Positions 26,197-33,755 of a stretch of DNA of 34,027 nt are shown here, piece by piece. The notes below the pieces were generated by a model that had not been told where the DNA came from, searched no databases, and worked only from the letters and a program-made list of their open reading frames with translations. Numbering within the stretch: the first letter of the stretch is position 1; every line of letters begins with the position of its first letter. Source of the stretch: Altibacter sp. (lineage in GTDB: Bacteria; Bacteroidota; Bacteroidia; Flavobacteriales; Flavobacteriaceae); assembly GCA_002696485.1 (NCBI GenBank), contig NZTP01000011.1:1-34027 (forward strand), read 5' to 3'. The translations under genes were made by a program, and so were the position numbers.

Positions 26197-26610
26197 TTAA
26201 ATCAAGAAAATCTGGTAAAGTACGGGTATGTCCTTACCGAGGGGTGGCGGACTATAATCCGCGAAGAAGTCTATATTATTTGTGTATAGCACTGCTTGCT
26301 GAAGTGGGAACTCAGAAACAGGAGCCGTAAATTCATAAGAAGAAAAAGTCACTTCGAAAGAGGCCTTGGCAAAAGTGTCGTCGGTTTCAACCGAAGTATA
26401 CTCATTGTCACAGCAATGCTTTTCGGATTGCGTGTCCATAGTAGTTTCACAAGAACCCGAATCCATTTCCATGCCGCAGGAAAGGAACATTTCACCCAAG
26501 GTGAACTTTGCCATCACTTCATAACCACCGCAAAAATGCTGCGAATAGGCGATCCCGCTACTGCTTAACAACAGCAAACACGACAACACTATGGAAATGA
26601 ATTTTTTCAC
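26197..26610 (-). CDS. Small secreted Cys/His protein (HYC_CC_PP type)
   Basis: 137 residues starting at GTG (26610). Signal peptide about 1-23 (cleavage near AYS-Q). The mature part begins QHFCGG (His25, Cys27), has single Cys residues in LSCGMEMDSGSC, a CC pair (Cys66-67 in EKHCCDN), and PPP (121-123) near a C-terminal hydrophobic end (VLYQIFLI). This His-x-Cys, Cys-Cys, Pro-Pro order matches what I know as the HYC_CC_PP family of Bacteroidota. The Cys/His/Met content and the position directly upstream of copA suggest a periplasmic metal-binding role, which is inference. A TATCTTTG box on the minus strand (26616-26623) ends five bases before the GTG, so if it is the promoter the transcript would be almost leaderless. 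Confidence 0.78.
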   Translation of the reverse strand: MKKFISIVLSCLLLLSSSGIAYSQHFCGGYEVMAKFTLGEMFLSCGMEMDSGSCETTMDTQSEKHCCDNEYTSVETDDTFAKASFEVTFSSYEFTAPVSEFPLQQAVLYTNNIDFFADYSPPPLGKDIPVLYQIFLI

Positions 26611-26615
26611 GGCTT

Positions 26616-26623
26616 CAAAGATA
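26616..26623 (-). promoter_or_regulatory. TATCTTTG box next to the GTG start of the HYC_CC_PP gene
   Basis: Exact TAnnTTTG on the minus strand, five bases before the GTG at 26610. No good -33 is visible at the expected distance, so this may be chance. Confidence 0.3.
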
Positions 26624-26709
26624 CTTTAAAAAAATGTAATGGTATTTTAAAAAAATATTAAAATGATACATTAATGTCGGCTACACAGACTTTTAGCATA
26701 TAAATCAAG

Positions 26710-27441
26710 CTATTGTTTTGGCAATTTTAGGATCATATCGTTGCCTAAAAAAATACGATCCACATGCCCGGCCAAGCTCACGTTATCGGTTTTAAAATGC
26801 ATATGCGTTTTCTCCTTCATATGCGTAAAGATGCCTTGATGGTCTTTAGAATAGAATCCTATGATCTCTACATCGCCATTACTTAGTACGCCGTTGAGCC
26901 CATATTGCAGATGGTTTTCCTCGGTGTGCTGCGTGTTGTTGAGATCCCAATTTACGATATGCCAGTCCAGACGGGCCACGGTTCCTGTAAGTAAGAAGGG
27001 AAAAGGTTTCGTAACGTCAATTCCAACTTTTTTGGCCTCCTGTAACAAAAACATCTCAAACTGTCCCTGACTTCGCACCATGGAGGCTACCGCCACCGTT
27101 TGCCATTCGGGTACTTGGGCATATACCAGTAACGCCGCTGACGCTTCGAAGGATTCACTTAAGGTGACCATCTCGTTTGTGCGTCTGCTCAGCAAGGGTT
27201 TGCCGTCAATGACCTGTATTTCACCCTGCAAGTTCTCCATGGCTCCCAAGGCATAGACATGGGGTTTTCCTTCGAGTTCCTGTAAAGAGATAGTACCTTC
27301 CATATCCCCTTCCATTAGCTGATGTAAAGCCCCGGAATGCTGTACCGAAGTGTCGACACCTTCCTCATTATCAGACGCTGTCTTGTTGTTACAGCTTTGG
27401 AGTACACATAAAAAAAGTACGAAGGATACGATTCGGTTCAC
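26710..27441 (-). CDS. Acetolactate-decarboxylase-fold lipoprotein
   Basis: 243 residues. Signal peptide with lipobox (VLQSC, Cys17), so it is lipid-anchored in the cell envelope, whereas true alpha-acetolactate decarboxylases are cytosolic. The body follows that family closely: QHSGALHQLMEGDMEGTISL, then LQGEIQVIDGKPL, and near the end HMHFKTDNVSLAGHV. The zinc ligands HxH and H of the family appear as His213, His215 and His226, and Glu74 matches the conserved Glu after the first Gly. The segment with the catalytic Arg (R-x-D-G-x-F in Bacillus enzymes) is not clearly recognisable. It lies between DUF3347 and HYC_CC_PP genes in the copper block, so I suspect a metal-binding role rather than acetoin synthesis; this is inference. 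Confidence 0.8.
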   Translation of the reverse strand: MNRIVSFVLFLCVLQSCNNKTASDNEEGVDTSVQHSGALHQLMEGDMEGTISLQELEGKPHVYALGAMENLQGEIQVIDGKPLLSRRTNEMVTLSESFEASAALLVYAQVPEWQTVAVASMVRSQGQFEMFLLQEAKKVGIDVTKPFPFLLTGTVARLDWHIVNWDLNNTQHTEENHLQYGLNGVLSNGDVEIIGFYSKDHQGIFTHMKEKTHMHFKTDNVSLAGHVDRIFLGNDMILKLPKQ

Positions 27442-27517
27442 GATCTAAAAATATAACGATGCATTGGCTGAATAAGTGTTTGTGCGAAAAATCAAGCTCA
27501 AACAATGTTATGCTTGC

Positions 27518-28063
27518 TTACTTGATCTCTGCCTCTATTCGACCACATTTAAGCATCTTGTCTCCAAAATAAGGATTGTATATATCCTTGCTATTGCTTA
27601 ACCAAGAAGCACCTGTGTTATCAAAAGCCATAGGGCAGTATTGTTTATAGATCGTTCCCGATTTTAGGTTATTTGTAAGCAATTGCTCCACACTGGTAGT
27701 TACGGCAACAAAAGCAGTGCGCTGTGCTTCCACATCATCGCTCTCCACAATATTCTGTGCAGCCTTCAAGGCAACTTCTTCCACACCAACATTGGCGAAG
27801 GCTGTCATGAGGTTGGAAGCAGCAACAGACGCTGCTTTAGCATCGGTGTTGACCAATGCAGTCTTTACGTTAATGTATTGATTAAACACTTCGGCGATTT
27901 TAGGATCGTTGAATTCAGCCTGTGTCGTTCCGGCTTCATAGGTTGCGGATTCTTTGGTCGTTTCTACAGTAACCACTTCAGGCTCGTCATTCTTGGTTTC
28001 ATTCTTACAACTAACAGCAACAATTGCTACGAGTAAGATAGGCAAGGCAATATATTTTTTCAT
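27518..28063 (-). CDS. DUF3347 lipoprotein
   Basis: 181 residues from the ATG at 28063; an ATG six codons upstream lies at the likely transcription start and is less plausible. The lipobox is AVSC (Cys19), so the protein is probably anchored in the envelope. After an acidic linker comes a DUF3347 domain with the Cys-Pro-Met motif QYCPMAFDNTGASW and a second Cys in KMLKCGR near the end. The same domain is fused to the C-terminus of CusB in this block; the two share the CPM-x-x-x-x-GASW core. DUF3347 proteins are found next to Cus pumps in Bacteroidota and probably bind Cu+ through the Cys and Met residues. First gene of the copper block, with an exact -7 box just upstream. Confidence 0.87.
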   Translation of the reverse strand: MKKYIALPILLVAIVAVSCKNETKNDEPEVVTVETTKESATYEAGTTQAEFNDPKIAEVFNQYINVKTALVNTDAKAASVAASNLMTAFANVGVEEVALKAAQNIVESDDVEAQRTAFVAVTTSVEQLLTNNLKSGTIYKQYCPMAFDNTGASWLSNSKDIYNPYFGDKMLKCGRIEAEIK

Positions 28064-28085
28064 AATATTTATTTTTTTCATGGTG

Positions 28086-28093
28086 CAAAGATA
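28086..28093 (-). promoter_or_regulatory. -7 box of the DUF3347 lipoprotein gene
   Basis: Minus strand TATCTTTG, followed by CACC, an exact and typical Bacteroidota -7 element. The start site would fall near 28080, giving a leader of about 17 bases to the ATG at 28063; this argues for that start over the ATG at 28081. No clear -33 is seen. Confidence 0.55.
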
Positions 28094-28104
28094 TCAAATT
28101 TGAG

Positions 28105-28530
28105 TTATGTACGGTTCTGAAAGTAGAATGCAGGCACTAAAATAAGGAGAAAGATAGGCTGTATCAAAAACCTTCTTACATAGAATAACATAAGGTGGCC
28201 ACCGGATGTTTCCAAAGAAATCAACAACAGAAAAAGGATCATGGCAACGATATAAAGGACACCATACAAGATAGCGGAAAGTCTCACAATGCTGCGTTTC
28301 TCGAATAAAACCCAAAGTATCCCCAAGGATAATAAGGTATTCATGCCATACCGAAGCGAGATACTTCCCAGCAGCTTCCACAGGTCGTAGGACGGTAAAG
28401 GGTCTGTGCTGTGAGTGGTCTTAAAAAATTCCAGCAGTACTCCGTAGAACAATTGATCCTCAAACATGCGTATGAGGACAAGCAGCCCTACCAAAAACAC
28501 AATCAGTATTATTTTTATGGGCTTATTCAT
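28105..28530 (-). CDS. Exosortase F-associated membrane protein
   Basis: 141 residues with about four hydrophobic segments (roughly 5-22, 50-75, 82-105 and 115-135). It begins MNKPIKIILIVFLVGLLVL and overlaps the end of the xrtF gene by 8 bases, so it is made together with XrtF. This is the usual partner of XrtF in Flavobacteriaceae, where the two genes form a fixed pair. The partner's task is not known to me. No catalytic motif is visible. The basic/aromatic C-terminal end (VPAFYFQNRT) is probably cytosolic. Confidence 0.8.
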   Translation of the reverse strand: MNKPIKIILIVFLVGLLVLIRMFEDQLFYGVLLEFFKTTHSTDPLPSYDLWKLLGSISLRYGMNTLLSLGILWVLFEKRSIVRLSAILYGVLYIVAMILFLLLISLETSGGHLMLFYVRRFLIQPIFLLILVPAFYFQNRT

Positions 28531-29071
28531 GGCGTTTTTTAACTGAAAGCATTCGTACCCACACCATCCAAAGAAGAAAGACCATACCGTAGATCAGCCC
28601 GGGAAAGACCACCCCGTGCAAGAGTTCTTTCTGCTCCGGATATTTGTAAAGTGCAATAGCCAAGATGACGATCCGAACCACGTTCATCCCATAAATCAGT
28701 GCCGCTCCGGCAAAAAGGAACAAGAGGGTCTTTTTCCATGTTTCAGAAAAAGCGACCACAAAGGCCATAAATAAAATAACAATACTAATCGCATTACAGC
28801 CTTCAACAATACGGGCGACGTAGGCACCTTCTACGATAAGCCGCATGGTAGGTTCGGTAGTATTCGGGATCACTTCGGCGTCATATCCAAATCCGCGGAT
28901 CACTGCGCTGCTTTGTTTGGCCACCAACCGAGTAGCGGGGTCTGTAGTATACTCAGTTTCTGCGAAAATGTGGAGGTAGCCCCAATAGAGCATACTCAAA
29001 ACCACGTAAGACCCTAAAAAAAGCACTATAAATTGAAGAACTTTTTTATATTTTCTGAAAAGTGTTCGCAA
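28523..29071 (-). CDS. xrtF: Exosortase family protein XrtF
   Basis: 182 residues, a short exosortase. The catalytic triad of the family is visible in three membrane-associated motifs: Cys92 (RIVEGCNAISI), Arg133 (YGMNVVRIVILA) and His152 (KELLHGVVFPGLI). Exosortases are membrane transpeptidases that cut a C-terminal sorting signal, like archaeosortases. No recognisable target with a sorting signal is encoded in this window. It is read divergently from the methionine sulfoxide reductase gene, with a TATTTTTG box at 29091-29098 as its likely -7 element. Confidence 0.9.
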   Translation of the reverse strand: MRTLFRKYKKVLQFIVLFLGSYVVLSMLYWGYLHIFAETEYTTDPATRLVAKQSSAVIRGFGYDAEVIPNTTEPTMRLIVEGAYVARIVEGCNAISIVILFMAFVVAFSETWKKTLLFLFAGAALIYGMNVVRIVILAIALYKYPEQKELLHGVVFPGLIYGMVFLLWMVWVRMLSVKKRHE

Positions 29072-29090
29072 AGACGTTCTCTATTTTTAA

Positions 29091-29098
29091 CAAAAATA
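29091..29098 (-). promoter_or_regulatory. Candidate -7 box for xrtF
   Basis: Minus strand TATTTTTG matches TAnnTTTG; the leader to the ATG at 29071 would be about 14 bases. No convincing -33. Confidence 0.4.
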
Positions 29099-29110
29099 CA
29101 GCATTTGTAC

Positions 29111-29142
29111 TTGGTGTATATGCCTGTTTTGAAATACTTTTA
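29111..29142 (+). promoter_or_regulatory. Candidate promoter of the fRMsr gene
   Basis: TTG (29111-29113), 21 bases, then TACTTTTA (29135-29142), one mismatch from TAnnTTTG, 16 bases before the ATG at 29158. This position supports the shorter start of the gene. Confidence 0.4.
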
Positions 29143-29157
29143 CTGAAAAATAAAGAT

Positions 29158-29613
29158 ATGCCTTTTGATGCCCTTCGACCCAAAATAACCACCATACTGG
29201 CCAATGACGCTGAAAGCGTTACGCAGCGATTAACCGAAGTATGCGAGCTCCTTCAATCCAGCATTGGATATTATGATTGGGTAGGATTCTATTTTGCCAA
29301 TGAAGCCGAACGCACCTTGCATTTGAGAGCTTTTGCCGGAGAACCCACAGACCATACGGTCATTCCTTTTGGCAAAGGTATTTGCGGGCAAGTAGCCGAA
29401 TCGAATCAAAATTTTGTAGTAGCAGATGTCAAAGCACAGAACAACTACATAGCTTGTAGTATGTATGTGAAAGCCGAAATTGTTATTCCATTGTTCAAAG
29501 ACGGTAAGAATGTGGGGCAGATCGATATCGATTCACATATAGCCGACCCCTTCTCGCCGGAGGACGAGCGTTTCCTTGAGTGGGTAAATGAACAAGTTGC
29601 AGAGATCCTCTAA
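29158..29613 (+). CDS. Free methionine-(R)-sulfoxide reductase (GAF domain)
   Basis: 151 residues from the ATG at 29158; an open frame runs back to 29062 but that part overlaps the xrtF start and contains a candidate promoter, so the shorter start is preferred. A single GAF domain fills the protein (SIGYYDWVGFYFANE, then the core, then VGQIDIDSHIADPFSPEDE). Cys76 (KGICGQVA) and Cys100 (NNYIACS) are 24 residues apart, the same distance as catalytic Cys94 and Cys118 of the E. coli enzyme; the third E. coli Cys (84) has no equivalent, as in many relatives. It reduces free methionine-R-sulfoxide with thioredoxin and so protects the methionine pool under oxidative (for example copper) stress. Confidence 0.93.
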   Translation: MPFDALRPKITTILANDAESVTQRLTEVCELLQSSIGYYDWVGFYFANEAERTLHLRAFAGEPTDHTVIPFGKGICGQVAESNQNFVVADVKAQNNYIACSMYVKAEIVIPLFKDGKNVGQIDIDSHIADPFSPEDERFLEWVNEQVAEIL

Positions 29614-29641
29614 ACTTTGGCAACCTTATATACAAAAAGTT

Positions 29642-30898
29642 TTACATGCCGGTGCGGATCGCTTCTACCGGATCCAACCGCGATGCTGAAATTGCAGGCA
29701 ATATGCCGGATATCAACCCAATCCCTGCTGAAATAGCAGTCCCTAGGAACATATTCCACGGCGAAAGTATAAACTCAAAGTCTCCCGTAAATTGCGAAGC
29801 GATCAGCGATACGAAAAAGACTAATACCAGTCCTATCAATCCGCCAATTACCGCCAATATCACCGCTTCAAATAAGAATTGCAACAAAATAAACCGGTTC
29901 TTGGCTCCTAATGATTTCTGTATCCCAATAAGATTGGTGCGCTCCTTAACGCTCACAAACATGATATTCGCTATCCCGAATCCTCCTACAAGTAGTGAAA
30001 ACCCGCTAATAATTAGACCTATAACGTTCATCTGTCCTGTGATGTTATCGATGAAATCGGCAAACCCCTGCAATTCATTGACGAAGAAATTATCGATCTC
30101 ATCGGGTTTTAAGCCTCGCGCCATCCGAAGTTTTTGTGTGAGCAAAGCAACAAATTCTGCCTGATCGATCCCTTTTTCGGGCTTGATAATGATAAAAGGA
30201 AATAAATTCTTGTTATTATCGCCAAAGATACGACGCACCATATTCACGGGAAGAAAGACTGAAGTATCCTTCGACCCTCCGAACAATCCACTACCTTCCT
30301 TTTTCAAGACTCCAATTACAGTAAATTTTTGACCGTACAGTCGCACTTTTTTGCCAATGGCTGCTTCGGCCGAACCAAACAAAGAAACAGCGATCTCATC
30401 TCCGGCGACCAGTACCGGAGATCCACTGGCAGACTCGGCTTCATTGAAGAAACGCCCTTCAGAAAGCTGTAGGGCTTCAATATCGTAGTATTCATCAGTT
30501 ACGGCACCAATCTCCACATTAGTCACCGACTTATCTTCATACTTAACAGTTTCGCTCTGCACATTGAGTGTATAGGACGCTGCGTAAAGATCCGGTACCG
30601 TGCGTTTCAAATATTGGTATTCTTCATAGGTCACATCGGGAAATTGTTCGCGTTTCCAGTTGGGTACATCGGTGGGACCGAAAGAAAAACGACCCAAGTA
30701 AATAGTACTGTTGTCCAAAGATGAAATACTCCCTTCAATTTCCTTTTTTAAGCTATCGACTGCGGCGAGAACCGCAATAATGGAGAAGATCCCTATAGTT
30801 ACTCCCACCAACGATAAAAACGTACGTAATTTATTGTTCTTAAGTGCGTTGATCGCAAAGTTAAAGCTCTCTTTGAGTACGCGAAGGTAGATTAACAT
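29642..30898 (-). CDS. ABC transporter permease, MacB/FtsX type
   Basis: 418 residues with four membrane helices: one near residues 25-47, and three in the C-terminal third (about 285-310, 335-365 and 375-400), with a large extracytoplasmic MacB-type domain between (about 50-280). The last part has the FtsX/MacB pattern GFGIANIMFVSVKERTNLIG and ends LPAISASRLDPVEAIR. Such permeases work as dimers with a MacB-type ATPase for mechanotransmission or lipoprotein/toxin handling. No ATPase gene is adjacent in the window, so its partner must be elsewhere. It converges with the fRMsr gene (28-base gap without a visible terminator) and diverges from purH. Confidence 0.9.
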   Translation of the reverse strand: MLIYLRVLKESFNFAINALKNNKLRTFLSLVGVTIGIFSIIAVLAAVDSLKKEIEGSISSLDNSTIYLGRFSFGPTDVPNWKREQFPDVTYEEYQYLKRTVPDLYAASYTLNVQSETVKYEDKSVTNVEIGAVTDEYYDIEALQLSEGRFFNEAESASGSPVLVAGDEIAVSLFGSAEAAIGKKVRLYGQKFTVIGVLKKEGSGLFGGSKDTSVFLPVNMVRRIFGDNNKNLFPFIIIKPEKGIDQAEFVALLTQKLRMARGLKPDEIDNFFVNELQGFADFIDNITGQMNVIGLIISGFSLLVGGFGIANIMFVSVKERTNLIGIQKSLGAKNRFILLQFLFEAVILAVIGGLIGLVLVFFVSLIASQFTGDFEFILSPWNMFLGTAISAGIGLISGILPAISASRLDPVEAIRTGM

Positions 30899-30982
30899 AG
30901 CTTGATTTTTCTCGGTTGAAATATAGAATAAAGATAAGACGTTTTCTCCAAGGTAATGTTACAAAATTACTGGGTAATTATG

Positions 30983-30990
30983 TACTTTTG
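30983..30990 (+). promoter_or_regulatory. -7 box of purH
   Basis: TACTTTTG, followed by CACC, an exact Bacteroidota -7 element, 36 bases before the purH ATG. The -33 (GTTAC region near 30958-30962) is weak. Confidence 0.55.
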
Positions 30991-31026
30991 CACCTTCCTT
31001 TACAAGCAATACATTAAAATTCTATC

Positions 31027-32559
31027 ATGACTGATACAAAGAAGATCACTTCCGCATTAATTTCGGTATTTCACAAGGACGGCCTTGCACCCATTGTACA
31101 AAAACTCAACGAACAAGGGGTTATGATCTATTCCACAGGAGGAACGCAAAAATTTATAAACGATCTAGGTATTGATGTGATTGCAGTAGAGGACGTGACC
31201 GATTACCCCTCCATCTTGGGCGGACGCGTAAAAACCCTACATCCCAAGGTCTTTGGAGGTATATTAAACAGACAAGATAACGACAGCGATGTACGTGAGA
31301 TGGGGCAGTACAACATCCCACAATTGGACCTCGTAATTGTGGATCTCTACCCTTTTGAAAAGACGGTTGCTTCGGGTGCTACAGAGCAAGATATCATAGA
31401 AAAAATTGACATTGGAGGTATCTCCCTGATACGTGCAGCTGCCAAGAACTTCAAGGATACCCTTTGTGTCTCCTCCATGGAAGATTATGACGAATTATTA
31501 CAACTGCTATCAGAGGGCAACGGCAGCATCTCATTGCACGACCGAAAGCGATTTGCCGCAAAGGCATTTAATATTTCCTCACATTACGATACTGCTATCT
31601 TCAATTATTTCAACAGTGACCATAGCATTCCGGCATTAAAACTAAGTGAGACCAAAGCGCAAGTATTACGTTACGGAGAGAATCCGCATCAACGTGGTTT
31701 CTTCTTTGGGGATTTTGAAGCCATGTTTACGAAACTCCACGGAAAGGAGTTGAGTTATAACAACCTACTGGATGTAGATGCGGCCGTAAATCTCATGTCG
31801 GAGTTTAAAGGTGAAGCGCCTACATTCGCCATTTTAAAACATAATAATGCCTGCGGAATTGCACAACGCGACACCGTATTGAAAGCGTATACCGATGCGT
31901 TGGCGGGCGATCCTGTTTCGGCGTTTGGAGGTATTTTGATTTCCAATACTGAGATTGACGAACCAACAGCAGAGGAAATACATAGTTTATTTTGCGAGGT
32001 AGTGATTGCTCCTTCGTTCACTTCCGAAGCAGAAAGAATATTAAAGGGTAAGAAGAATCGAATTCTTCTGGTGCAAAAAGAAAATAAACTTCCCGAAACA
32101 ACGCTTCGCACCTGTTTGAACGGCGTACTTGTTCAGGATAAAGACAATCTGACCGACACTGCCGAAAATTTAACACATGCCACAAATACTAAACCTTCCA
32201 ACACCGAGTTAGATGATTTGTTGTTTGCTTCCAAGATCTGCAAACACACCAAATCGAACACCATTGTTTTAGTAAAAGGAAAGCAATTGTGTGCCAGCGG
32301 AACGGGACAAACCTCACGAGTAGATGCGTTGCGTCAAGCCATTGATAAAGCCCAAGCATTTAATTTTGAGCTGCGAGGTGCGGTAATGGCCAGCGATGCC
32401 TTCTTTCCGTTTCCCGATTGTGTCGAGATCGCTGATAACGCCGGAATTACAGCAGTGATACAACCCGGAGGCTCGATCAAGGACGCATTGAGCATTGATT
32501 ATTGCAACGCGCATAAAATGGCTATGGTATTTACAGGTACACGTCATTTTAAGCACTAA
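31027..32559 (+). CDS. purH: Bifunctional AICAR transformylase / IMP cyclohydrolase
   Basis: 510 residues; last two steps of de novo purine synthesis (formylation of AICAR with 10-formyl-THF, then ring closure to IMP). N-terminal MGS-like cyclohydrolase domain (STGGTQKFI, RVKTLHPKVFGGIL) to about residue 150, then the transformylase domain with the catalytic Lys-His in AILKHNNACGIAQ and the later motifs SKICKHTKSNT and ASDAFFPFPDCVE. Ends in GTRHFKH. Monocistronic by spacing, with its own promoter and mreB 65 bases downstream. Confidence 0.98.
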   Translation: MTDTKKITSALISVFHKDGLAPIVQKLNEQGVMIYSTGGTQKFINDLGIDVIAVEDVTDYPSILGGRVKTLHPKVFGGILNRQDNDSDVREMGQYNIPQLDLVIVDLYPFEKTVASGATEQDIIEKIDIGGISLIRAAAKNFKDTLCVSSMEDYDELLQLLSEGNGSISLHDRKRFAAKAFNISSHYDTAIFNYFNSDHSIPALKLSETKAQVLRYGENPHQRGFFFGDFEAMFTKLHGKELSYNNLLDVDAAVNLMSEFKGEAPTFAILKHNNACGIAQRDTVLKAYTDALAGDPVSAFGGILISNTEIDEPTAEEIHSLFCEVVIAPSFTSEAERILKGKKNRILLVQKENKLPETTLRTCLNGVLVQDKDNLTDTAENLTHATNTKPSNTELDDLLFASKICKHTKSNTIVLVKGKQLCASGTGQTSRVDALRQAIDKAQAFNFELRGAVMASDAFFPFPDCVEIADNAGITAVIQPGGSIKDALSIDYCNAHKMAMVFTGTRHFKH

Positions 32560-32566
32560 ATTTTAG

Positions 32567-32574
32567 TACATTTG
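32567..32574 (+). promoter_or_regulatory. -7 box of the mreB operon
   Basis: TACATTTG matches TAnnTTTG exactly, 50 bases before the mreB ATG and just after the purH stop. The -33 region is T-rich but lacks a clear TTTG. Confidence 0.5.
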
Positions 32575-32624
32575 TGAGGAGTTGAGACTCAACACGTTTA
32601 ATTTCAATACCGCCAAAACAGCTT

Positions 32625-33653
32625 ATGGGATTTTTTGACTTCCTGACAGAAGAAATAGCCATCGATTTAGGAACTGCCAATACGCTTATCATTCACAACG
32701 ATAAGGTGGTGGTGGATGCTCCTTCCATAGTAGCAAGAGACCGTACCACCGGTAAAATTATTGCCGTGGGACGTGAAGCCGCCATGATGCAGGGGAAGAC
32801 GCACGAAAACATTAAGACCATCCGTCCCTTGAAGGATGGGGTTATAGCCGATTTCGACGCCAGTGAGAAAATGATCAATATGTTCATCAAGGATATTCCT
32901 GCTTTAAAGAAAAAATGGCTTACACCTTCCTTGCGAATGGTTATTTGTATTCCCAGTGGTATCACAGAGGTAGAGATGCGTGCGGTAAAAGAAAGCGCCG
33001 AACGGGTGAATGGTAAAGAAGTTTATCTAATCCACGAACCTATGGCCGCCGCTATTGGTATTGGCGTTGACATCATGCAACCCAAAGGAAATATGGTTGT
33101 GGACATTGGAGGAGGAACCACAGAGATTGCCGTAATCGCTTTAGGTGGTATTGTCTGCGATAAATCTGTAAAGATCGCAGGAGATGTCTTTACCAACGAT
33201 ATAGTGTACTATATGCGCACACAACACAACCTGTATGTTGGAGAGCGCACTGCTGAAAAAATAAAGATCCAAATTGGTGCTGCCACTGAAGATCTTGAAC
33301 TCCCTCCGGAAGATATGGCCGTGCAGGGTCGTGACCTTCTTACCGGAAAACCAAAACAAGTGCAGGCTTCTTATCGCGAAATTGCCAAAGCTCTTGATAA
33401 ATCGATTCTTCGTATAGAAGATGCCGTTATGGAAACCTTATCACAAACCCCACCGGAGCTGGCGGCAGATATCTACAATACCGGTATCTACTTGGCCGGA
33501 GGAGGTTCTATGTTGCGCGGTTTGGATAAACGTTTGTCACAAAAGACCGATCTACCGGTATACATCGCCGAAGATCCACTACGTGCCGTGGTTCGAGGGA
33601 CGGGAATCTGCTTAAAGAACATCAATAAATACAAAAGTGTATTGATAAAATAA
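32625..33653 (+). CDS. mreB: Rod-shape-determining actin homologue MreB
   Basis: 342 residues. Forms membrane-bound filaments that guide cell-wall elongation. Actin-fold ATP motifs are complete: phosphate 1 IDLGTANTLI near residues 13-22, phosphate 2 VDIGGGTTEIAVIALGG near 158-174, and the adenosine motif YLAGGGSMLRGLD near residue 290. The N-terminal MGFFDFL is the amphipathic membrane-binding part. Followed by mreC after a 102-base gap with a stem-loop. Confidence 0.98.
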   Translation: MGFFDFLTEEIAIDLGTANTLIIHNDKVVVDAPSIVARDRTTGKIIAVGREAAMMQGKTHENIKTIRPLKDGVIADFDASEKMINMFIKDIPALKKKWLTPSLRMVICIPSGITEVEMRAVKESAERVNGKEVYLIHEPMAAAIGIGVDIMQPKGNMVVDIGGGTTEIAVIALGGIVCDKSVKIAGDVFTNDIVYYMRTQHNLYVGERTAEKIKIQIGAATEDLELPPEDMAVQGRDLLTGKPKQVQASYREIAKALDKSILRIEDAVMETLSQTPPELAADIYNTGIYLAGGGSMLRGLDKRLSQKTDLPVYIAEDPLRAVVRGTGICLKNINKYKSVLIK

Positions 33654-33663
33654 GTTCGGAAGG

Positions 33664-33684
33664 CTTTTCGTTATTCTCGAAAAG
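33664..33684 (+). other. Stem-loop between mreB and mreC
   Basis: CTTTTCG (33664-33670) pairs with CGAAAAG (33678-33684) around a 7-base loop. No T-run follows, so it is more likely an mRNA processing or stability element, such as one that makes mreB more abundant than mreC, than a full terminator. Confidence 0.45.
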
Positions 33685-33755
33685 TGTCCTTGCTAGGCGT
33701 AAAAAAGCTGCTTATCCTTGGTCTTTCAGTAAACTAATAGTTAAACAATAACACA

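Noticed and set aside
12640-28100. Copper block as an integrative element or island
   Set aside because: I see no integrase, transposase, tRNA, relaxase or flanking direct repeat, and codon and base use look like the neighbours.
29062-29157. N-terminal extension of the methionine sulfoxide reductase
   Set aside because: The extra 32 residues overlap the xrtF start and contain a candidate promoter; the GAF domain is complete from 29158.
30899-31026. TATCTTTA-like box for the permease gene on the minus strand
   Set aside because: The only TTG is 12 bases away, too close for a -33; not listed as a promoter.
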